Positions 1 through 8,545 of a stretch of 61,672 nucleotides of DNA are shown here, in pieces (positions within the stretch are counted from its first letter, which is position 1; the number at the start of each line of letters is the position of its first letter). This DNA is from Cytophagaceae bacterium (GTDB taxonomy: Bacteria > Bacteroidota > Bacteroidia > Cytophagales > Spirosomataceae): assembly GCA_947494535.1 (NCBI GenBank), contig CANLVU010000002.1, positions 1 to 61,672 on the forward strand. Direction: 5' to 3'. The translations under genes were made by a program, and so were the position numbers. Under the pieces are notes generated by a model. The model worked only from the letters and a program-made list of their open reading frames with translations, was not told the DNA's origin and did not search any database.

Positions 1-1
1 T

Positions 2-361
2 GCAAAAGGAAAAGAGACTGAAAGAACTCGTTTGAATGGAAAGAAAATCGAGAAACTGAAGGTGGTTTTTAGCTTAGCAACTAACCCTATTACGAAGTTA
101 GAAAACAAGACCGTTTACATTCGTGTGTTAGACGCTGAAGGCGCTACTTTATCAGATGAAGCGATCGGCTCTGGCCGCATGACTCAAAATGGAAAAGAGT
201 TAGCCTATACGACTAAGCAAACATTTGAATACACAAATGATGGCCAAACAGTTGCCGTTACCTACCCTCGTGGTCCAGTGGTATACAAGCCTGGTAAGTA
301 TTCTGTTGAATTATATGCAGAAGGTTTCCTAATAGGAACGGGCGCATTTGAGGTTAAATAA
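2..361 (+). CDS. C-terminal part of an unknown protein (5' end outside window)
   Basis: The reading frame is open from base 2 with no stop, so the gene begins upstream of the window; the TTG at 32 is not a convincing start. The visible part begins with a charged, probably helical stretch (KGKETER...KKIEKLKV). About 90 residues of alternating hydrophobic residues follow, with Tyr/Val-rich strands and a terminal strand ending in GAFEVK, which looks like a small beta-sandwich domain. I do not recognise the family. It is followed within 25 nt by a strong terminator. It could be a periplasmic or cell-envelope protein, but no signal peptide can be judged because the N-terminus is missing. Confidence 0.7.
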   Translation, partial: AKGKETERTRLNGKKIEKLKVVFSLATNPITKLENKTVYIRVLDAEGATLSDEAIGSGRMTQNGKELAYTTKQTFEYTNDGQTVAVTYPRGPVVYKPGKYSVELYAEGFLIGTGAFEVK

Positions 362-385
362 TCTCTTCTTAAAAATTTCAAAATG

Positions 386-411
386 GGCCATCCGAAAGGG
401 TGGCCTTTTTT
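386..411 (+). terminator. Rho-independent terminator, probably bidirectional
   Basis: An 8-bp stem GGCCATCC / GGGTGGCC (one G-U pair) closes a GAAA tetraloop at 394-397 and is followed by six T. It lies between convergent genes. The T-run overlaps the tamB stop codon on the other strand, and an A/T-rich flank on the left side allows it to work for tamB too. Confidence 0.85.
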
Positions 412-3400
412 ATTTCTTCTTCTGCCAAAAGAAGGTATTGAAACCCTTGTTGTAAAGTAAGCTCGCTCCTAAAGTTTGATTGATTTGATACGAGTTAAAG
501 GAGCCCAGGATGGTAGTCTGTACATTTCGATTATACGTCTTAAGCCGCAAACTGCCATCCGGTTTCACAAACCATTCTAGCGCCCAATCCCCCAATAATA
601 TTTGAGGACTTGTTTGATTTCGAGCATCGGTAAATCCACCACTACGGGTGATGCGCAAGCGATCATTGAAGTTATAAGAAGCACGTAACTGTAAATTCGA
701 AAGTATATCTTGGTTCAAGGCACCACCGCCTAGGGAGACCGAAATATCTAGGTCTTTGTTAATTTTAGAGGCCAAATTACTTAGCTGATTTGATAGCATT
801 TCGGTGAAGTTACCCATCAAATTTCCGAGTGCTAAACCGCTTCCACCAAAAGGAGAAACCAATTGTCCAAACAACAAGATATTACTCACCTGACGGGTTA
901 ACTCCTGGTCATCTGTTTTAATCCGATTCGTAAAAGCCGTCACCGCCCCATTCAAGGTCATGTCCTTCGGATAATCCCGAATTCCAATATCAAAATTGAC
1001 CCGAGGAGACAATAAACGATCTTGTAAACTAATCGTCACATCTACCGGATAACGACGCTTAAACTCCGGCAGATTACCCTTATTCGTCGTATCTAACAAG
1101 ATGGGAAATAAGGAGGCATACTGAGTATAAATGGCCTTGATATTCACATTTGCCTCTAGTGGATCCCCCGTCCATGAGATCTTAGAACCACGTTGAATAG
1201 CGAACTTTTTATTAATCAAGTTTTGAAGAGTGAAGGTATAATCTCCTTGGTCAATGGCATAGTCACCCACCATTTTGAAGGCTCCTTTTTTGTCCAAATT
1301 CATCTTAATATCACCCGATCCGTACATGCGCATCACATCACCTTTCTTCGCATCAAACTGCACCTCTCCATAAGCCTCCGGTGTTAAAGCTAAACGTAGG
1401 TCAAGCGTTATTCCATCTTCTTGCAATTTCGTGGATACAGCGGCAGCTACTAATGTTAAATCCGCGTCTTTTAATTCACTCACAAAACTGTAATCCTCCG
1501 CCTCTGTTGCATCCTGCTCCCGATCTAAAGGAATAAACAATCTTGTCCCTTTTTCGGTCTTTAAATCTGCTGAAACAATCAAGTTATCTACTGATCCAGA
1601 AACCCGCATAGGGCCTGATGCATAACCTAATCCATAATAAATCGAATTAGGCCCTCTACTGGTATTTAAGAGTTTGTAATGATCAAGGTTTGCCTGTATG
1701 TCTAGTTCAAAGGGTTTCCCTTCAGGAAACTGAAGCGTCGTATTGACTAAGGCTTTATTGCCTTCGGTATCTAAGACTTTCCAGTTTTTAGCATAAATAG
1801 TCCGCGGTGTAAAATTTACTGTATCTGATACAGACATCGTTGTTTTTAAATAATCAAATACTGCTCCCGCTTTTAAAAACACAATATCTCCCGTAATCTC
1901 CGGTTTTGTAGGTAAGCCGCCTATGTGCAAATTACCCGATGCAGAGCCCTTTAAGTCAGAGAAAATTCCCTCCGTAAATGGCTCTAAAATCTGTAAATCC
2001 GTCTGATTTAACTCGGCATTCATATTCAACTTTTGCTCCTCCTCATAAGGCAGGTAAGTTCCCGTTAATGACAAGACAGATTCTCCAAGGCGGTTTAAAT
2101 TAAGATTTAAATCCATCTGCTTATCATCTGCTAAATAGGTTCCCACACCCTGTAAATTTCCGATATAGAACTTGTTTAAACGTAAAGAATCCACTAATAT
2201 CCAGGAGTCCAAACGTGTATTTTTATACCAATCTTGAATGGCAATTTCCCCATTTAATTCACCCGTCGTCTTGGTCGCAAACAAAGGTTTTAACGTGGAT
2301 AATTGGAAGTGGTTCGCACGCAATTTAATGGTCTCCGTCGTATCATTCGAAAGACTTCCTTGCAGGGAAATGGATTGATTTTGGTTAGCCACCAAAACCC
2401 GATCTGCTTTCCATTCCTGTCCTTGAATGGTGATTTTGTTCGCGGGATCCATTGCCCAATCTTGACCTAAAATACGGAAATAGGTATCCTTAAATTTTAA
2501 GGATAATCCCTCGTCCTCAAAAGCCCAAGCCCCAGCTAAATGTGCTGAATTCTCCTCTCCTTGTTGTTTAAAATCAAGACCAAAATTGATGCGACCTTGA
2601 TCCCAAAGCGCATCCAATTTAAAATTTTCCGTAGGAGTCAAGAAGTTCAATTGCTGTTTTCTAGAAGAGAAAACAAGACTCGAAGATACTTCTGGAGCAC
2701 CTAAGAATTTCGAACTTTGGAAAGAGAAAACGGACTGATAGAATTGATAACCACCAAAAACTAAGGTATCTGGATAGGCTTCTAAGCTAACCGAAAGTGT
2801 TCTGCCTTTCGATATATTTCCAGAGAATACGGTGTTTTCCCCGATCTGAACCGTTGGAAAAAATCGAGTCAAAATTGGATCTACTCGGTGGCAGACAACG
2901 GTAAAGTCAGCCTTGTATTTTGTTTCAACTTCGTGTCGGCGTGTAGCATAATAACCCCAACGTTCGTCTGCTCCTTTTTGGAAATAAAGGGCATACTCAT
3001 CCGTTAATTGTCCCAGTTGAGCTTGTAAAATACTCGGGGTAAACTCCCCACTAATTTCTGCCGAAACCAAGTCTGAAGTCAGTTTGTAATGCCGCTTTTG
3101 GCCAGGGCCGTTTTCAGAAGTTAACGTCACTAACTCAACGTGCAAATCTGGTTTGTTAGGTGTTCGAAGGGTTGAATTATAAAATACGGTACGACCCTCT
3201 AAATCATCAAAATGATCCCCTTTAAAATCTAATTCAAAATCAGTAGACAAACTCACCTGAGGGTCCATTAAATGAATGTTATGCAGATTTGAGTGCGTAA
3301 TTTCACCCTGCATTTGATACATAGGCTTGGAACCGCGCAGGTCAATTAAACCCGACATGGTTGCAACTAAATTCGTATCTTTAGAGCTTACTTCTCCCTT

Positions 3401-4891
3401 GAATAATTGCTTTTGAAAATTCCCTTTTAAGCTAATTTTGTGGTAGAGGTACTTATTGAAAAATATTTCTGACACCTTGCCATCAAAATCAATATTAGCC
3501 GATTTCTTGGCAAATCCACTTCCTTTCAAATGACCTTCCGCATCCAAAGTTCCAAGCGACGGCTCCATCCCTAATAACTTCCCTAACTTAAATTTCTGCA
3601 ATTTGATGTTCCCATCGTAACGCGAAAAGGCCATCGAATCTTGCAAATTCATTTTGACATCCGCCTCAACATAACCTAATCCTGTCTTCAATTTACCAGC
3701 CGTTCTAAAGACTCTATTGTTCCCTTTGAATAATCCATCAAAGGCAACAGGGCCCAAAATAACCATATTTTCAGCGGCTGGCTTGGTGATAAAGGTTCCT
3801 AAATCTTGTGGAAAAAACAAGGACGATCGCATCGTAAAATCCATCTCTGTCTTGTCCACATTGGGCAATCCTTTGAAATTAAAATCGCCTCGCAAAACGC
3901 TTTTAGTGCCGAAGCCTAATTCAAACTTTTTCAAATCCAGTTTCGCCACCGTACCACTAAGTGCACCCTTCAATCGATACATGCCCTTGTAGTCATACAT
4001 CGCCTCCACAAAGCGCCCTAAATCTTCTCCTTTCACCAGCGCTCCATTGAAATCCGCCTGCATATCTACATCGGTTATCCAACGCGTCATCGAGCTCATA
4101 TCGCGGTAATTCACCACAAATTTTCGAGTCACACGGGAGTCATTAAAGCGCAAATCCAATTGATCAAAGCGCATCTGATGATCCGAAATCATAAACAACG
4201 TATTCAGACTTTTCACGTCAAAACCAGTCAATGGATCTTTCGTTCGCAAGCCGATTGCTTGAAGTCCGAGCGTATCATTCTTGATGTAAAAATTCTTGAC
4301 TTTGGAATATACTTTAGCTAACGTAAAGTGCGATATATCGAAATGCCTTGGAGTTGCCTCGCTCTTTCTCGTAAAATCATCGAGCGAAAACGCTCCATCT
4401 ATAACCTCCGCTTCTGGTATGGTAAAAATCGACGATGGACCCTTTTTTGTTGTTTTTACACCACCCGTAATCCAGTTATCAAGGCGAAGTATAAACTCTT
4501 CAATATTCATTTTGCCCGATTTTTTCTCGAAAATTAAATGGACATTGGGTCGGATCAAACGAGCATAATCAAGGCTCGGTTTCCCTGGTTGCAAGAACAA
4601 ATGAGTAATGCTAAAATTTACATCCAGCTGTTCGATTTGGATCATTTTAGCGCCCCAAGGATCTTTTACCTCCAGCCCTTTAATACTTAACTCGTCAAAA
4701 AACTTGACTTGAATTCCTTGAATTTTTACCGGATAACCGATCGCCTTTTCGACTTTAGGCGTTAAATAATTCGCTAGTAAGGTCTGGTTAACGGGAGCTC
4801 TGAGTAGTAGAATAGTTGCAAAAATCAACAAAAAAATCCCCAGCAACCCATACAGGATTGTTTTGATGAAGATTTTGAGATATTTGACCAT
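410..4891 (-). CDS. tamB: TamB/DUF490-type translocation and assembly module protein
   Basis: This 1493-residue protein has one N-terminal membrane anchor (about residues 8-30) followed by an AsmA-like start, where a YLTPKVEKAIG...KIQGI segment leads into repeated beta-strand units. The C-terminal ~400 residues carry the TamB signature region, rich in DI/DL strands and ending in a short barrel-like tail (NQTLGASLLYNKGF). Family knowledge: TamB-like proteins span the periplasm as lipid- or protein-conducting beta-groove bridges and work with an Omp85 partner; no such partner is in this window. The length fits the Bacteroidota family. The gene is divergent from tsaD with only 32 bp between starts. 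Confidence 0.88.
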   Translation of the reverse strand: MVKYLKIFIKTILYGLLGIFLLIFATILLLRAPVNQTLLANYLTPKVEKAIGYPVKIQGIQVKFFDELSIKGLEVKDPWGAKMIQIEQLDVNFSITHLFLQPGKPSLDYARLIRPNVHLIFEKKSGKMNIEEFILRLDNWITGGVKTTKKGPSSIFTIPEAEVIDGAFSLDDFTRKSEATPRHFDISHFTLAKVYSKVKNFYIKNDTLGLQAIGLRTKDPLTGFDVKSLNTLFMISDHQMRFDQLDLRFNDSRVTRKFVVNYRDMSSMTRWITDVDMQADFNGALVKGEDLGRFVEAMYDYKGMYRLKGALSGTVAKLDLKKFELGFGTKSVLRGDFNFKGLPNVDKTEMDFTMRSSLFFPQDLGTFITKPAAENMVILGPVAFDGLFKGNNRVFRTAGKLKTGLGYVEADVKMNLQDSMAFSRYDGNIKLQKFKLGKLLGMEPSLGTLDAEGHLKGSGFAKKSANIDFDGKVSEIFFNKYLYHKISLKGNFQKQLFKGEVSSKDTNLVATMSGLIDLRGSKPMYQMQGEITHSNLHNIHLMDPQVSLSTDFELDFKGDHFDDLEGRTVFYNSTLRTPNKPDLHVELVTLTSENGPGQKRHYKLTSDLVSAEISGEFTPSILQAQLGQLTDEYALYFQKGADERWGYYATRRHEVETKYKADFTVVCHRVDPILTRFFPTVQIGENTVFSGNISKGRTLSVSLEAYPDTLVFGGYQFYQSVFSFQSSKFLGAPEVSSSLVFSSRKQQLNFLTPTENFKLDALWDQGRINFGLDFKQQGEENSAHLAGAWAFEDEGLSLKFKDTYFRILGQDWAMDPANKITIQGQEWKADRVLVANQNQSISLQGSLSNDTTETIKLRANHFQLSTLKPLFATKTTGELNGEIAIQDWYKNTRLDSWILVDSLRLNKFYIGNLQGVGTYLADDKQMDLNLNLNRLGESVLSLTGTYLPYEEEQKLNMNAELNQTDLQILEPFTEGIFSDLKGSASGNLHIGGLPTKPEITGDIVFLKAGAVFDYLKTTMSVSDTVNFTPRTIYAKNWKVLDTEGNKALVNTTLQFPEGKPFELDIQANLDHYKLLNTSRGPNSIYYGLGYASGPMRVSGSVDNLIVSADLKTEKGTRLFIPLDREQDATEAEDYSFVSELKDADLTLVAAAVSTKLQEDGITLDLRLALTPEAYGEVQFDAKKGDVMRMYGSGDIKMNLDKKGAFKMVGDYAIDQGDYTFTLQNLINKKFAIQRGSKISWTGDPLEANVNIKAIYTQYASLFPILLDTTNKGNLPEFKRRYPVDVTISLQDRLLSPRVNFDIGIRDYPKDMTLNGAVTAFTNRIKTDDQELTRQVSNILLFGQLVSPFGGSGLALGNLMGNFTEMLSNQLSNLASKINKDLDISVSLGGGALNQDILSNLQLRASYNFNDRLRITRSGGFTDARNQTSPQILLGDWALEWFVKPDGSLRLKTYNRNVQTTILGSFNSYQINQTLGASLLYNKGFNTFFWQKKK

Positions 4892-4898
4892 ATTGCCG

Positions 4899-4906
4899 TA
4901 TTTTTG
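4899..4906 (+). promoter_or_regulatory. -7 promoter element for tsaD
   Basis: TATTTTTG matches the Bacteroidota -7 consensus TAnnTTTG and sits 17 bp upstream of the tsaD ATG. A TTG at 4875-4877 could be the -33 element (21-bp spacer); it lies inside the first codons of the divergent tamB. Confidence 0.6.
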
Positions 4907-4923
4907 CGCAGAATTCTACTTTT

Positions 4924-5940
4924 ATGAAGCTACTGGCTATTGAATCTTCTTGCGATGAAACTTCGGCTGCCGTCATGGTAGACGGTGTTTTGAAGTCTAA
5001 CATCATCTCGACTCAACTCATCCACACGGAATGGGGTGGCGTCGTTCCCGAATTAGCCAGCAGAGCTCATCAAAAATCGATCATCCCTGTCGTGACAGAG
5101 GCCCTGCAAAAAGCAAATATAAACAAAAATGAACTGAATGCCATTGCCTTCACAAGGGGCCCTGGGCTTTTGGGGGCTTTATTAATCGGCACCTCATTTG
5201 CGAAATCGTTGGCACTTAGTCTTAACATTCCCTTAATCGAAGTAAATCATATGCAGGCGCACGTTTTGGCGCATTTTATTGAGGACCCTAAGCCAGCATT
5301 CCCCTTCCTTTGCCTGACTGTCAGTGGTGGACACACGCAATTGGTTTGGGTAAAATCAGCCCTCGATATGGAGGTTATCGGCGAAACGCTGGACGATGCC
5401 GTGGGCGAGGCCTTTGATAAAACCGCAAAACTGATCGGCCTGCCTTATCCAGGTGGCCCTTTGATCGATAAGTTGGCCAAAGAAGGTAACCCCAATCGCT
5501 TCCCCTTCTCTCTAGGCGAAATGCCCGGTCTAAACTTCAGCTTCTCAGGCATCAAAACGGCCATCCTCTACTTCCTTCAAAAAGAAGTCAAAAACAACCC
5601 AAATTTCATCGAAGAAAACAAAGCAGACATCTGCGCCTCCGTCCAAAAAACGCTCATCGATATGCTTCTTCGCAAAACGAAAAAGGCGATGAAGGAGATG
5701 AATTGTACCCAAATCGCCATCGCCGGCGGCGTCTCCGCTAACTCCGGTTTGCGCAATCGACTTACAGAAATGGGTTCCGAATTAGGTTGGAAAGTATTCA
5801 TTCCCGCCTTCAGCTATTGCACGGATAACGCGGGAATGATCGCCATGGCGGGACACTTTAAAGCAGAATCTGGGGAGTTTTGTGGGCAGGATGTGAGTCC
5901 GTTGGCGAGGTACGAGCTCGCGGCGAAGCCGCTCGCTTAG
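4924..5940 (+). CDS. tsaD: tRNA N6-adenosine threonylcarbamoyltransferase
   Basis: TsaD transfers the threonylcarbamoyl group onto A37 of ANN-decoding tRNAs together with TsaB and TsaE. The N-terminus MKLLAIESSCDETSAA and the metal-binding HMQAH motif (His109, His113) are diagnostic, and SGGHTQL and GGVSANSGLR are conserved ASKHA-fold motifs. The length of 338 residues is normal for the family. The last residues are odd: a 13-nt hairpin (GCGGC-GAA-GCCGC, 5920-5932) of the same build as the downstream array lies in the final codons, and the TAG stop is part of the array's TAGTC spacer. The C-terminal tail therefore appears to be repeat-derived. Confidence 0.97.
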   Translation: MKLLAIESSCDETSAAVMVDGVLKSNIISTQLIHTEWGGVVPELASRAHQKSIIPVVTEALQKANINKNELNAIAFTRGPGLLGALLIGTSFAKSLALSLNIPLIEVNHMQAHVLAHFIEDPKPAFPFLCLTVSGGHTQLVWVKSALDMEVIGETLDDAVGEAFDKTAKLIGLPYPGGPLIDKLAKEGNPNRFPFSLGEMPGLNFSFSGIKTAILYFLQKEVKNNPNFIEENKADICASVQKTLIDMLLRKTKKAMKEMNCTQIAIAGGVSANSGLRNRLTEMGSELGWKVFIPAFSYCTDNAGMIAMAGHFKAESGEFCGQDVSPLARYELAAKPLA

Positions 5941-6227
5941 TCGGCGCATTGCGCCTTAGTCACGACTTCGTCGTCTAGTCGTCACTACGTGACTCAGTCA
6001 TCGCTACGCGATTTAGTCAAAGGGTCGCTGCTACGCAGCTTAGTCATCGCTACGCGATTTAGTCGCCTACGGCTGAGTCGCGACTTCGTCGCTTGGTCAA
6101 AGGGTCGTCACTTTGTGACCAAGGCGCATCGCGCCGACTAAATCGCGTAGCGATGACTAAGCCGAAGGCGACTAAACGACGCAGTCGTGACTAGGACGAA
6201 GTCGACCAAGGCGCATAGCGCCGACTA
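5920..6227. repeat. Array of 13-nt hairpins separated by TAGTC / GACTA
   Basis: Fifteen short perfect hairpins follow each other from 5943 to 6222, and one more lies inside tsaD (5920-5932). Most have a 5-nt arm, 3-nt loop and 5-nt arm; three (6065, 6161, 6195) have 3-nt arms. Arms differ between units (GGCGC, ACGAC, GTCAC, ATCGC, GCTGC, GCGAC) but are always self-complementary. In the left half units are joined by TAGTC or a one-base variant, in the right half by its complement GACTA, so orientation flips around the hairpin at 6107-6119. The word AAAGGGTC occurs twice (6019, 6099) and resembles the 3' end of the facing minus-strand gene. TAG stops of both flanking genes lie in the array. No coding potential was seen. 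Confidence 0.93.
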
Positions 6228-6713
6228 CCCTTTCATCTCCTTCAGCGCATTCCAAAACGCCATCTTCAGCGTCTTCTCCGCATCCGTCAGCGATGAAATA
6301 TAGCGCGGGAAGAAATAGACTAATTTTGATTCGATTTTGTCAATCTCGGTGGTAGGTAATTCTCCTTGCCAAACAGCAGGTTGTTGACCGATAAAAATGT
6401 AACGCTGAGCACTGGTCTCTTTTAAGAATTCGGTGAAACTTGGTTCTTCGTCCGATGGTGTGTAAACTGACCAATCAGCTGGCCCTAAGACTAATGGTGG
6501 AGCGGAGAAAATAAGTTTTAAACGAGCTAGTTCGGTTTCGGCGATTTGGCCTACAACTACCCAAGGAGTGGAGACCTTAGGCTTAACTGCAGCAATAGCC
6601 TCCTGCTCGATGATGACAGCAGGGGATTCCGCTAGCTGTGCCTCTGACTTATCCTGCGGGACCCAATAGATCTCGTCGAACTTGTACAAATCAGCTAATG
6701 AAATCCCCTCCAT
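6225..6713 (-). CDS. Small protein, possibly a divergent DNA polymerase III psi (HolD)-like subunit
   Basis: This 162-residue protein has no signal peptide. The order of elements recalls HolD: a short N-terminal segment with DEIYWVPQD, a strand PWVVVG, a helix and a second strand LVLG, a strand RYIFIGQQ, then a C-terminal SSLTDAEKTLKMAFWNALKEM helix. That last part resembles the psi pattern of Leu-x-x-Leu, Ala/Lys-rich turn and a Leu/Phe-Trp-x-x-Leu end. This is a pattern impression at very low identity, not a proven homology. It starts 9 nt after purA and is probably the last gene of the M16-ispF-rel-fur-purA operon. Its TAG stop lies in the hairpin array. Confidence 0.55.
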   Translation of the reverse strand: MEGISLADLYKFDEIYWVPQDKSEAQLAESPAVIIEQEAIAAVKPKVSTPWVVVGQIAETELARLKLIFSAPPLVLGPADWSVYTPSDEEPSFTEFLKETSAQRYIFIGQQPAVWQGELPTTEIDKIESKLVYFFPRYISSLTDAEKTLKMAFWNALKEMKG

Positions 6714-6722
6714 TTTGATGGT

Positions 6723-8003
6723 TTATGCTAATGAACCTCGTAACACACAAGCCTCGCGGTCTGGACCCGTCGAGATGAAGTTAATGGGTAGGTTCAAGTG
6801 TTTTTCTAAGAATTTGATGTAATCCGCTAATTCGACTGGCAACTCGTTAAAGTCACGCATGCCTTCTAAGCTGCAAGCCCAACCCTTCAAGGTTTCGTAC
6901 ACCGGCTTCACTTTGATATCGGTGATTTCGAAAGGAATTTGGTCGGTGATTGTACCGTCTGGCATTTCGTAAGCCGTGCACACTAGAATTTCGTCAAAGA
7001 TATTTAAGACGTCCGCCTTCATCATAATCAACTGCGTCACGCCATTAATCATCATCGCGTATTTCAAAGCTGGCAAATCGATCCAACCACAACGGCGCGG
7101 ACGACCTGTCGTAGAACCGAATTCGCGGCCCTCTACACGCATGCGCTCGCCTACTTCATCTTCTAATTCCGTAGGAAAAGGACCGGAACCCACGCGGGTC
7201 GCGTAGGCTTTGAAGATACCGAAAACCTCACCGATGTTTTTAGGAGCAACCCCTAAACCCGTACAAGCACCTGCGGTGATTGTATTCGAAGAAGTAACGA
7301 AAGGATAAGAACCGAAGTCTACGTCCAATAGAGAACCTTGTGCACCTTCTGCTAAGATGGTTTTTCCTGCATTGATGGCGTGGTTCACGGAATATTCTGA
7401 ATCCACTAATCGGAATTCCTTCATGAAAGCAACCGCTTCGAAGAATTCCCTTTCGGCTGCTGCTAAATCATATTCAAATTTATATACGTCCAAAATCGCT
7501 TTATGGCGATCAACTAATGCCTTGTATTTGGTAGGAAAATCTGGCGAAATCATATCACCCACGCGTAATCCTTGGCGAGAGATTTTGTCCGTATAGGTAG
7601 GTCCGATTCCCTTTAAAGTGGAACCGATTTTTGCATCACCTTTTGCTTTTTCATACGCCGCATCTAATAAACGGTGCGTAGGTAAGATGATCGACGCTTT
7701 CTTCGAGATCTCTAAGTTCTTGCGCAAGTCTAAATTAAAATGTGCTAAGCCGTCGATTTCTTTTTTAAAGATGATGGGATCCAAAACCACCCCGTTACCG
7801 ATGATGTTTTGAACTTCTTGGCGGAAAATCCCAGAGGGGATTTGATGCAGCACATGCTTGAATCCGTCAAATTCTAAGGTGTGGCCTGCGTTAGGTCCGC
7901 CTTGAAAACGCGCCACTACTTGATACTTGGGTGCTAAAACATCTACGATCTTTCCTTTCCCCTCATCACCCCATTGTAAGCCTAATAATACATCAACTGC
8001 CAT
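6723..8003 (-). CDS. purA: Adenylosuccinate synthetase
   Basis: PurA joins IMP and aspartate with GTP hydrolysis, the first committed step from IMP to AMP. The N-terminal loop LQWGDEGKGK contains the catalytic Asp13, and GGPNAGHT contains His41. The GTP-binding STTGRPRRCGW region and the C-terminal FISTGPDRE are also present. At 426 residues it is full length. It starts 9 nt downstream of fur and ends 9 nt before the small psi-like gene, so it is co-transcribed with rel and fur. This couples purine synthesis to stringent-response genes, an arrangement I recall from other Bacteroidota. guaB, the competing GMP branch, is elsewhere in the window. Confidence 0.98.
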   Translation of the reverse strand: MAVDVLLGLQWGDEGKGKIVDVLAPKYQVVARFQGGPNAGHTLEFDGFKHVLHQIPSGIFRQEVQNIIGNGVVLDPIIFKKEIDGLAHFNLDLRKNLEISKKASIILPTHRLLDAAYEKAKGDAKIGSTLKGIGPTYTDKISRQGLRVGDMISPDFPTKYKALVDRHKAILDVYKFEYDLAAAEREFFEAVAFMKEFRLVDSEYSVNHAINAGKTILAEGAQGSLLDVDFGSYPFVTSSNTITAGACTGLGVAPKNIGEVFGIFKAYATRVGSGPFPTELEDEVGERMRVEGREFGSTTGRPRRCGWIDLPALKYAMMINGVTQLIMMKADVLNIFDEILVCTAYEMPDGTITDQIPFEITDIKVKPVYETLKGWACSLEGMRDFNELPVELADYIKFLEKHLNLPINFISTGPDREACVLRGSLA

Positions 8004-8012
8004 AATATTGTT

Positions 8013-8498
8013 TTATTCTTGATTTCTTGCTTGGTAATTATCTCTGTGTTCACAATTCTTATTCGTACATGAACCGTAAAAAATTAGGGAATGGTGCATT
8101 ACATTGAATTGCAACATTTCACCTACTAAACTCTGGATGGTTTGAACCCGAGGATCACAAAATTCCGTGACTTTGTGGCAATCGGTACAGATTAAATGAT
8201 CGTGTTGACGGCGTCCATACGACTTCTCGAACTGTGCCTGATTGCGACCAAATTGGTGTTTTACTACTAAATCACATTCCACTAACACATCGAGCGTATT
8301 ATACACTGTGGCTCTAGAGACTTGGTATTTCTTGTTTTTCATGGAGATGTACAGCTCCTCCACGTCGAAGTGATCGTCCCGTAAATAGATCTCCTCCAGG
8401 ATCGCAAAGCGCTCTGGAGTCTTCCGCAAACCTTTGTTTTCCAGGTAGGCTGTAAAGATCTTTTTTACTGAATCTAGTTTATCTAATTCTTGGGACAT
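8013..8498 (-). CDS. Fur-family metal-responsive transcriptional regulator
   Basis: The 161-residue protein has the N-terminal winged-helix of the Fur family ([14 protein letters not shown], then [16 protein letters not shown] as recognition helix). The metal-binding C-terminal domain shows [15 protein letters not shown] with a CxxC pair and a second Cys pair in SCTNKNC, as in proteins with a structural zinc site. Whether it senses iron, zinc or peroxide cannot be told from sequence. It lies 47 nt after rel and 9 nt before purA on the same strand. Confidence 0.93.
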   Translation of the reverse strand: MSQELDKLDSVKKIFTAYLENKGLRKTPERFAILEEIYLRDDHFDVEELYISMKNKKYQVSRATVYNTLDVLVECDLVVKHQFGRNQAQFEKSYGRRQHDHLICTDCHKVTEFCDPRVQTIQSLVGEMLQFNVMHHSLIFYGSCTNKNCEHRDNYQARNQE

Positions 8499-8545
8499 TA
8501 ATAGGAAAAAAACGAAGTAAAATAAGCAAAAAATACGGACAAAAA

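Noticed and set aside
5941-6227. Hairpin array as a coding region or set of tRNA-like genes
   Set aside because: All frames are broken by TAG in the spacers, the hairpins are only 9-13 nt, and no cloverleaf can be formed.
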